8,929 bases of DNA. Origin: Spirochaetales bacterium (GTDB lineage: Bacteria > Spirochaetota > Spirochaetia > DTKZ01). A program made the position numbers and the translations under genes. The notes beneath the pieces are model-generated. The model made no database searches. It was not told where the DNA came from and saw only the letters and a list, made by a program, of their open reading frames with translations. This document shows, piece by piece, positions 1 to 6,300 of the stretch; position 1 is the stretch's first letter, and each line of letters begins with the position of its first letter. Where the stretch lies: NCBI GenBank assembly GCA_031274005.1, contig JAISQU010000134.1:1-8929 (forward strand), read 5' to 3'.

Positions 1-16
1 CCCTTGGGCCGCGCCA

Positions 17-91
17 GGGATTGCAGCGTAAATCCTTTTGGCATAGCCAAAAGATTGAAGCGGAAAGCCCGGTTTTTTGCTTCGCAAAAAA
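17..91. repeat. Two-copy 17-base repeat, each copy followed by a hairpin
   Basis: Two copies of a 17-base word lie 34 bases apart: GATTGCAGCGTAAATCC (19-35) and GATTGAAGCGGAAAGCC (53-69), identical at 14 of 17 positions. Each copy is followed by a perfect hairpin. The first has arms CTTTTGGC (35-42) and GCCAAAAG (46-53) around loop ATA. The second has arms TTTTTTGC (73-80) and GCAAAAAA (84-91) around loop TTC. The first unit can also fold on itself, GGATT (18-22) with AATCC (31-35). The word is conserved while the hairpin sequences differ but stay fully paired, which is the look of a dispersed structured repeat or RNA. No T-run follows either hairpin, so they are not ordinary terminators. The element may begin before the window: bases 1-19 also pair imperfectly, CCCTTGG with CCAGGG. 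Confidence 0.6.
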
Positions 92-154
92 GGCGCACGG
101 AAAAAATTGGTGCACCCGCGTCCGCACCGCGCAATAGTATTTTCTTTTTCAATT

Positions 155-163
155 TGCTATACT
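155..163 (+). promoter_or_regulatory. Likely extended -10 promoter for the three-gene operon
   Basis: The sequence TGCTATACT contains a TGn extension followed by TATACT, a good match to the sigma-70 extended -10 element. No convincing -35 hexamer sits 16-18 bases upstream (the region reads roughly TAGTAT), but extended -10 promoters often do without one. The surrounding bases 134-165 are AT-rich against a GC-rich background. Transcription would begin near 170 and give a leader of about 20 bases before the DinB gene. No operator-like palindrome overlaps it; GGTGCACC at 109-116 is a perfect 8-base palindrome upstream that could be a regulator site, but this is weak. Confidence 0.45.
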
Positions 164-180
164 TACACCCGTTGCAATAT

Positions 181-187
181 AAGGAGG
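181..187 (+). promoter_or_regulatory. Ribosome binding site fixing the DinB start
   Basis: AAGGAGG lies five bases before the ATG at 193 and is nearly a full anti-Shine-Dalgarno match. It fixes this ATG as the start and rules out the in-frame upstream extension through the repeat region. Confidence 0.85.
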
Positions 188-192
188 CAATC

Positions 193-723
193 ATGAAAAA
201 ACTTATGGTGATGTACGCGCAATACATGGAAAAAACGAACGCCGTGATTGTGGAGCTTCTCAGCAAGCTGAATGAAGCCGAACGCGAAAGGGACCGCGGC
301 AGCTATTACAAGAGTCTCTCAGGTCTTGCCCGGCATATTCTGAGCGCGGCGGTTTACTTTCAGGGCCTTTTCGCTTCGGCTTTGAGCCCGGACTCAAAGG
401 CTGTAAAGGCCCTGAAAGCGGTTAAGGTCACAATTCCCGAGAAGAAAGTGGACGATGCGGAATGGAAGATACTCGCGGAAAGTTTCGCCAAAGTGGACGC
501 CGCTACCCTCAAATTTATCAGGGCTCTGGATGAGAGTGAGTATACCCTGAAGGCCAAGGTCCCCTGGTACAACGGAAAGCCTTCTTCTGTACCGGTGTTC
601 TTTTTGTTTAACCAGCTTGTGATGCATACGGTTCATCATCAGGGGCAGATTTCACAAATACTTGACGAACTGAAGGTTCAGCACGATTTCTCCTCTATAG
701 ATGTAAAGTTTTTACCAAAATGA
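193..723 (+). CDS. DinB family protein
   Basis: A 176-residue soluble protein with the size and helical look of the DinB/YfiT-like four-helix bundle superfamily. The family binds a divalent metal through three histidines. Here the candidates are H48 (in LARHIL, end of the second helix) and the pair H145 and H149 in MHTVHHQGQ, which matches the family's HxxxH-[RQ]-GQ signature near the C-terminus. No signal peptide or membrane segment is seen, so it is probably cytoplasmic. Known members include metal-dependent thiol transferases and hydrolases (bacillithiol or mycothiol S-transferases), but most are uncharacterised and no substrate can be assigned. Despite the name it is unrelated to DNA polymerase IV (E. 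coli dinB). The start is set by AAGGAGG five bases upstream. It is the first gene of the apparent operon; the next start lies 28 bases after its stop. Its link to the envelope genes downstream is unclear. Confidence 0.85.
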   Translation: MKKLMVMYAQYMEKTNAVIVELLSKLNEAERERDRGSYYKSLSGLARHILSAAVYFQGLFASALSPDSKAVKALKAVKVTIPEKKVDDAEWKILAESFAKVDAATLKFIRALDESEYTLKAKVPWYNGKPSSVPVFFLFNQLVMHTVHHQGQISQILDELKVQHDFSSIDVKFLPK

Positions 724-738
724 GATAACGGCAAGTTT

Positions 739-754
739 AAGGATGAGAAAAATG
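739..754 (+). promoter_or_regulatory. Ribosome binding site and start choice for the A2M gene
   Basis: Two in-frame ATGs lie at 743 and 752. The only Shine-Dalgarno-like sequence, AAGGA (739-743), overlaps the first ATG but sits eight bases before the second, a normal spacing. The ATG at 752 is therefore preferred. Either start leaves the lipoprotein signal peptide intact, since only three residues (MRK) differ. Confidence 0.6.
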
Positions 755-3700
755 TCAAAGCGTGGTGTGAATCTTTTTGTGCGCGCCGCAGCCGCCGTGG
801 TTTTTATGGCGGCGGGGCTTGTTTCCTGCTCGCATGAGGGCCTTCCGGGGCCCGACCCCAAAGTGGTTGCCGCTTTTACCGGAGGCATTGTTCCCCGCGG
901 GGAAGCCCTCAAGGTTGTTTTTACCGGCAGTTACGATACAAGCGCCGCCATCCCGGCGCGGGCTTTTCAGCTTAAGCCCTACGCGAAAGGTTCCCTCGCA
1001 TGGGAAAACGAGTGGACTCTGGTTTTTACGCCGGAAGCGCCTCTTGAACCTGAGAGGCGATACACCGCGACGGTAGACCCATCCCTTCTGAGCGCCGCAG
1101 GCAGTGCCGCCGGTTCGGGATTTTCTTTTGAGTTTACGACGCTTCCCCCTCCGCTGGAAATCCGTTTTGACCCGCTCAAAATCGACGGCAGGGGAGAGGT
1201 CCTTGTATCGGGAACCGCCGCTGTTGAAAAGGGTCTGGAGCTTTCCCGGCTCGCGAAAGTGCTGCGTTCCGACGAGCTGGGCGAGCCGCGGTGGAGCCGG
1301 GAGGAGGAGGCCTCCGGCGTTTTTCGTTTTGCCTTTGCGCCTTTCTCACGGGGAAAGAGCCCCCGTGAAGTCGCGGTGCGCTGGGACGGCGGACCTCTGG
1401 GCGCGAAGGAAAAAGGGAGTGAAGTTTTCCGTATACCCGAAGGCAATGCCTTCGAGGTTCTTTCTATACGGCAGCCGGAAAAAAACATTTTTGAAATTAC
1501 TTTTTCTTCTCCGCTGGGGGCGAACCAGGATCTGCGGGGTTTTGTCTCCCTGTCCGGCGATACAAATATCCGCTATTCGGTTGAGGGCAACGTCGCGCGG
1601 ATTTTCGGCAGCGACGATGTTCCTCCGGGAGCGGTTTTAGCTATACAGGATCTTGCCGACGCCGAAGGAAAGAAACTCGTCCATCCTGTGCAGTACGCGG
1701 CGTCCGCGAATTGGGACCTGCCGGCCCTGCGTTTTGCCGGTTCCGGCGTCATTCTGCCGTCGAGCCAGGGTTCCGCTATGGTGATAGAAACCCTGAACAT
1801 TTCCGGTCTTATCGTGGAGGCTTTTCAGATATACGGCGACAACATGGTACAGTTTTTGCAGGTCAACGGCCTTGCGGGGGAAAGGGAACTGAGCAGGGTA
1901 GGGGAACCCGCCTGGACGCAGGCCCTGGATTTTCCCTGGAGCGGATCCGATAAAAACCGCTGGGTACGCAGGGGCCTGGATCTTTCGGAGCTTTCCCGCA
2001 AATATCCGGGCAGCATGTTCCGCCTGCGCGTGTCTTTCCGCAAGCGTCATGTTCACTACGAAGCTCCCGGCGCGGGATCCGGGTTCTCCGGCCTGGAGTT
2101 CCCCGGCGACGCGTTTTCTCCCATTGAATCCGGTGAATCCGGCGCTTATGAGGAGGAATCCAGCGGCTGGGATTATTTTCAAAACCAAAAATGGAATGAC
2201 GACTGGTACCGTCACAGAAAAAACCCCGATCATCCGGCCTTTTATCTGAACTATCACGACCACAATATCACCGTGGGCCGGAATGTTCTTGTTTCCGACC
2301 TTGCGCTTATGGCAAAAAAGACGGCTTCGGAAGAATACCTCATTGTCGCCTCCGATCTGAGAACAGCCGCCCCCGCGTCCGGCGTGGAACTGCAATTTTT
2401 GAGTTTTCCGGGCCGTGTTCTTGAAACTGCCCGTACCGGCGCCGACGGCATGGCTTTTTTGAAACCGCGGGAAAAACCCGCCTTCATTTTCGCGAAATCC
2501 GGCGCGGGAAGAGCCTTTATCAGGCTGAACGACGGCCTGGCCCTTTCCTCAAGCCACTTCGATGTATCCGGCGTCAAATCCGTCGACGGAATCAAGGGGA
2601 CTATTTACGGGGAGCGCGGCGTATGGCGGCCCGGGGATGCCATCTATCTGACCTTTCTTATGTGGGATACAAAGGGAACCCTGCCGGAGAACCATCCCGT
2701 CGGTTTCGAGCTTGAAGACCCCCGTGGCCGCGTTGTTGAAAATAAAACATTTACAGAAGGCACGGACGGTTTTTACGCTATCTCTACGTCTACCCGCGCC
2801 GACGCCCCCACCGGCGACTGGACGGCCCGCGTGCGCGTGGGAGGCAGCCTTTTCAGCAAAAACCTGAAAATCGAAACCATTATGCCCAACAGGCTCAAGA
2901 TAGATCTGTCCGCAGCCGGCAAGACATATCTGGACGCCTCCCCGGTAGATATGACCCTTGAATCCGCCTGGCTTCACGGAGCGCCCGCGCCCAACCTGAA
3001 AGCGGATGTGTCTGTTGTTTTTGTAGACAGGGACACGGATTTTCCGGGTTTCGCGGATTATACCTTCCGCGATCCGTCCCGCTCTGTGTCGCAGGAAAGA
3101 ATCATTCTTTTTGAAGGAGATCTTGACGGCGGCTCAAAGGCGAACTTTCCCGTGAGGCTTAACGCGGGTAACGCCGTTCCCGGAAAACTCAGCGCGCGCT
3201 TTCTGACGCGGGTTTTCGAGACCTCCGGCGTTTTTTCTTCAGAACAGGTCAGCATGGATTTTTCCCCCTACGGCCGCTATGTAGGCATTAAGCTGCCCCG
3301 GGGCGACGCCGCGCGGGACATGCTTTTAACCGATACCCTGCATACCGCCGATATAGTCGTGCTGGACGCGGAGGGTAAACCCGTCAAAGACGGGGTGGAA
3401 CTTGAGTGCGCCGTCTATAAGCTGAATTGGCGCTGGTGGTGGGAGAAGGGCAAAGATGAGGCCGCGGAATTTGCCTCTTCCATGTCGCGCACTCCTGTTA
3501 TGAGGGGGAGCGTTACCACATCAGGCGGCAGGGCTTCCTGGCAGTTCCAGGTAAAGTATCCTGACTGGGGCCGTTACCTCATCATGGCCCGTGACCGCAG
3601 GGGAGGGCACGCCGCCGCCAAAATCGCCTACATCGACTGGCCCGGCTGGGCGGGCCGTTCCCGCGAAGGCGGCCAGGGGTCTTCGGCTATGCTGAATCTG

Positions 3701-6298
3701 ACAACGGACAAAGCCTCCTACGCGCCGGGAGAAAACATCACAGTGAGTTTTCCCTCCAACACGGCCGCGGCGGCTCTGATTGTTGTCGAAAAGGGCGGAG
3801 AGATAATCAGCAGGCAATGGATAGGCTGCGCCGAAACCACAACTGAGTATACGTTCAGGGCCGGCGCGGATATGACTCCCAATGTTTATGTTCATGTTAC
3901 CCTCCTGCAGCAGCATCTGCAAACGGCGAACGATCTTCCCATACGCCTTTATGGCATAATACCGGTTATCATCGACGATTCCGCGACGCGCCTTACTCCG
4001 CAGATTACGGCCCCGGCTTCCTGGCAGCCTTCATCAAAGGCGTCTTTTACGGTCAGGGAGGCTCAGGGCAAACCCATGACCTACACGGCCGTCGTGGTGG
4101 ACGAGGGGCTTCTGGGTTTGACGCGCTACTCCATGCCCAATCCGCGCGGCGCGTTTTACCGTAAGGAAGCGTCCTTTATGAAGTATTGGGATGTTTATTC
4201 CGAGGTCATCGGCGCTTATTCGGGAAAACTCGAAACCCTCCTTGCTATAGGAGGCGGCGATGATGAGATGGACACAACGGCAAAGCAAACGCAGCGTTTC
4301 AAGCCCGTTGTGTTTTCCTTCGGGCCCTGCCGGCTGGGAGCGGGCGAAACCCGTACCGAAACTTTTGACATGCCCCAGTACGTGGGGGCCGTGCGCGTTA
4401 TGGTCGTCGCCGGTTCGCCTCCCGCGGCAAAAACCGCCGGGCCGCGGCCCGGGCGGGCCTACGGGGCCGCGGAGCAGTCCGTCCAGGTTAAGAGCGATCT
4501 GATGGTTCTGGGCGCCATTCCCCGCGTCCTCTCCCCTGATGATGAGGCAGCCATACCTGTCACGATTTTCGCGTACGCGGAGGGAAAAAGGTCTGTCCGC
4601 GTGGGTATGAAGGTCGAGGGAAACGCTTCCCTTGTTTCTTCCGCGTCCGCCGATGTCGCTTTCGATAAGTCCGGGGAGAAGACCGCCGGGTTCAGGGTAA
4701 AGGCCGGTTCACCGGGAAAGGTGAAGTTTACGATTACCGCCTCATCCCCCGGCCTGAAGGACGCCGTGCATACAACGGAGCTGGACATCCGCTCCACGGC
4801 CCTACCCGTTTCCAAAGCCCTGACTCAGCTTTTGTCCGAAAACGGCAAATGGGAGGGCCTTGTTGAGCTTCCCGGCGTTCCGGGTACGAATACAGCGGCG
4901 CTGGAACTTTCGCGTATGCCGCCTCTGGGTCTGGAAAAACGGCTCACCTGGCTTATGCAGTATCCCCACGGCTGTGTGGAACAGACAACAAGCGCGGTAT
5001 TTCCCCAGCTCCATCTGGACAAGGCCCTTGCCCTGAGGCCGGACGAACTCGCCCTTATCCGCATGAATATTGCCGAGGGCATTGAAAGGCTTGCCGGTTT
5101 TCAGAATTACACAGGCGGTTTTTCATACTGGCCGGGCGCAGCCGATGTTTCAGTCTGGGGTACGAACTACGCGGGGCATTTTCTTGTCGCCGCGAAGGGA
5201 GCGGGTTACGCCGTGCCGGATACTCTCCTGAAAAACTGGACAGACTACCAGAAGAAGCAGGCGGCCGCCTGGGCGGGCAGTTCCTACGCCGAGCTTCTTG
5301 ACCAGGCCTACAGGCTGTATACCCTTGCCCTCGCGGGTCAGGCGGATATTGGTTCCATGAACCGTCTGCGGGAGCGCGGGGACAATCCGCCCGCGGTGCT
5401 GTGGCGGCTGGCCGCGGCTTATTGGTACGCGGGGCAGAGAGACGCCGCCCGTTCCATGGTAAAGGACGCGGCTCTGGGCGGTCCGGACTACAGGGAACTG
5501 TCGGGAACCTTCGGTTCGTCCTTCCGTGACAGGGCCATGATGCTTGAGGCCCTCGCCCTTATGGGCGATGACGGCAGGGCCAGGGATTTGCTGGAAAGCG
5601 TCGCCGAGAGGCTTTCGTCCGAAGACTGGCTTTCTACCCAGGAAACAGCCTACGCGCTTATCGCCGTTTTGCCCTTCATGCAGAGTTCCGCGGACAACGC
5701 TCCCATTACGGTGGATTATACCGTAGACGGCAAAACCGAAACCCTGATCTTCGGCACGCCCATGGCGAAGGTTCCCCTGAACGTGTCGGGAACGCAGGCG
5801 AAGCTGACCCTGCAAAACCGCAGCGGGGCTTTTACATACGCCCGCGTGTACGCGGCGGGACTTCCGGCCGAAGGCTCCGAACCGGCTTTGTCAAACGGTT
5901 TATCCCTGCGCGTGCGCTACAGAAACGCGGACACGGGAATGGAGGAAAATCCGTCCCGGCTGTCCATGGGGCAGGATGTTATTATCGATGTGGAGGTCCG
6001 CAATACCTATGGTTCGGAGGTAAAGGAGATTGCCCTGGTTCACGCTCTTCCCGCGTCTTTTGAAATTATCAACACGCGCACGGGAGAAGACCCGGCCTCA
6101 TCTGTGTCCTCGGTGTATAAGTATCAGGATATCCGCGACGACAGGATTATGAGCTACTTTGACCTTTCCGGCGGGCAGAGTAAAACCTTCAGCTTCAGGG
6201 TCAACAAAACGTACTCAGGCAGTTTCTTTCAGCCCGCAATTCACGCCTACGCCATGTACAACGAAACCATACGAGCGCTCATACCCGGACAGCGATAA
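752..6298 (+). CDS. Alpha-2-macroglobulin family lipoprotein with thioester motif
   Basis: A protease-trapping protein of 1848 residues from the ATG at 752 (1851 from 743). The N-terminus is a lipoprotein signal: basic start, hydrophobic stretch, then lipobox LVSC with lipidated Cys26 followed by Ser, so it is probably membrane-anchored facing the periplasm or surface. Domains in order, by eye: an Ig/macroglobulin-like domain (about 40-130); poorly recognised macroglobulin domains; MG2 (about 613-723, with ERGVWRPGD); bait-region domain (about 980-1170, with VVDEGLLGLTRY); A2M domain (about 1184-1277, with MPQYVGAVRVMVVAG); thioester domain (about 1350-1640, with PHGCVEQTTS); and a C-terminal macroglobulin-like domain (about 1715-1848). 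Cys1408 and Gln1411 would form the internal thioester that captures proteases covalently. It is about 200 residues longer than E. coli YfhM (1653) and resembles the long Bacteroidetes form. The stop overlaps pbpC by one base, the usual partnership. Family assignment is very secure; the bait cleavage site cannot be told. Confidence 0.95.
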   Translation: MSKRGVNLFVRAAAAVVFMAAGLVSCSHEGLPGPDPKVVAAFTGGIVPRGEALKVVFTGSYDTSAAIPARAFQLKPYAKGSLAWENEWTLVFTPEAPLEPERRYTATVDPSLLSAAGSAAGSGFSFEFTTLPPPLEIRFDPLKIDGRGEVLVSGTAAVEKGLELSRLAKVLRSDELGEPRWSREEEASGVFRFAFAPFSRGKSPREVAVRWDGGPLGAKEKGSEVFRIPEGNAFEVLSIRQPEKNIFEITFSSPLGANQDLRGFVSLSGDTNIRYSVEGNVARIFGSDDVPPGAVLAIQDLADAEGKKLVHPVQYAASANWDLPALRFAGSGVILPSSQGSAMVIETLNISGLIVEAFQIYGDNMVQFLQVNGLAGERELSRVGEPAWTQALDFPWSGSDKNRWVRRGLDLSELSRKYPGSMFRLRVSFRKRHVHYEAPGAGSGFSGLEFPGDAFSPIESGESGAYEEESSGWDYFQNQKWNDDWYRHRKNPDHPAFYLNYHDHNITVGRNVLVSDLALMAKKTASEEYLIVASDLRTAAPASGVELQFLSFPGRVLETARTGADGMAFLKPREKPAFIFAKSGAGRAFIRLNDGLALSSSHFDVSGVKSVDGIKGTIYGERGVWRPGDAIYLTFLMWDTKGTLPENHPVGFELEDPRGRVVENKTFTEGTDGFYAISTSTRADAPTGDWTARVRVGGSLFSKNLKIETIMPNRLKIDLSAAGKTYLDASPVDMTLESAWLHGAPAPNLKADVSVVFVDRDTDFPGFADYTFRDPSRSVSQERIILFEGDLDGGSKANFPVRLNAGNAVPGKLSARFLTRVFETSGVFSSEQVSMDFSPYGRYVGIKLPRGDAARDMLLTDTLHTADIVVLDAEGKPVKDGVELECAVYKLNWRWWWEKGKDEAAEFASSMSRTPVMRGSVTTSGGRASWQFQVKYPDWGRYLIMARDRRGGHAAAKIAYIDWPGWAGRSREGGQGSSAMLNLTTDKASYAPGENITVSFPSNTAAAALIVVEKGGEIISRQWIGCAETTTEYTFRAGADMTPNVYVHVTLLQQHLQTANDLPIRLYGIIPVIIDDSATRLTPQITAPASWQPSSKASFTVREAQGKPMTYTAVVVDEGLLGLTRYSMPNPRGAFYRKEASFMKYWDVYSEVIGAYSGKLETLLAIGGGDDEMDTTAKQTQRFKPVVFSFGPCRLGAGETRTETFDMPQYVGAVRVMVVAGSPPAAKTAGPRPGRAYGAAEQSVQVKSDLMVLGAIPRVLSPDDEAAIPVTIFAYAEGKRSVRVGMKVEGNASLVSSASADVAFDKSGEKTAGFRVKAGSPGKVKFTITASSPGLKDAVHTTELDIRSTALPVSKALTQLLSENGKWEGLVELPGVPGTNTAALELSRMPPLGLEKRLTWLMQYPHGCVEQTTSAVFPQLHLDKALALRPDELALIRMNIAEGIERLAGFQNYTGGFSYWPGAADVSVWGTNYAGHFLVAAKGAGYAVPDTLLKNWTDYQKKQAAAWAGSSYAELLDQAYRLYTLALAGQADIGSMNRLRERGDNPPAVLWRLAAAYWYAGQRDAARSMVKDAALGGPDYRELSGTFGSSFRDRAMMLEALALMGDDGRARDLLESVAERLSSEDWLSTQETAYALIAVLPFMQSSADNAPITVDYTVDGKTETLIFGTPMAKVPLNVSGTQAKLTLQNRSGAFTYARVYAAGLPAEGSEPALSNGLSLRVRYRNADTGMEENPSRLSMGQDVIIDVEVRNTYGSEVKEIALVHALPASFEIINTRTGEDPASSVSSVYKYQDIRDDRIMSYFDLSGGQSKTFSFRVNKTYSGSFFQPAIHAYAMYNETIRALIPGQR

Positions 6299-6300
6299 TG
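6287..6300 (+). promoter_or_regulatory. TAATG stop-start overlap coupling A2M and pbpC
   Basis: The A2M stop TAA (6296-6298) shares its last base with the pbpC start ATG (6298-6300). Upstream there is only a weak GGA (6287-6289) as a ribosome binding site. Translation of pbpC therefore probably relies on ribosomes that finish A2M and re-initiate, which would tie the output of the two proteins together. Confidence 0.7.

Noticed and set aside
17..69. The two 17-base words as a CRISPR array
   Set aside because: There are only two short copies 34 bases apart, and the interval is filled by a perfect palindrome, not a unique spacer; no cas gene is present.
73..91. TTTTTTGC-TTC-GCAAAAAA hairpin as an intrinsic terminator
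   Set aside because: The T-run forms the 5' arm of the stem on either strand and no T-run follows the stem, so it does not have terminator architecture.
4..192. In-frame N-terminal extension of the DinB gene from base 4
   Set aside because: It runs through the repeat and promoter region, has a composition unlike the family, and is overruled by AAGGAGG placed five bases before the ATG at 193.
193..723. DNA polymerase IV (DinB of E. coli)
   Set aside because: The protein is 176 residues, all-helical in appearance, and lacks polymerase motifs; the shared name comes from a Bacillus damage-inducible gene.
1637..2395. A 252-codon minus-strand open frame inside the A2M gene
   Set aside because: No recognisable domain was seen, and the plus-strand frame is continuous and family-like through this region.
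5150..5815. A 221-codon minus-strand open frame inside the A2M thioester domain
   Set aside because: It is antisense to strongly conserved family motifs, has no ribosome binding site or recognisable domain, and fits codon-bias shadowing.
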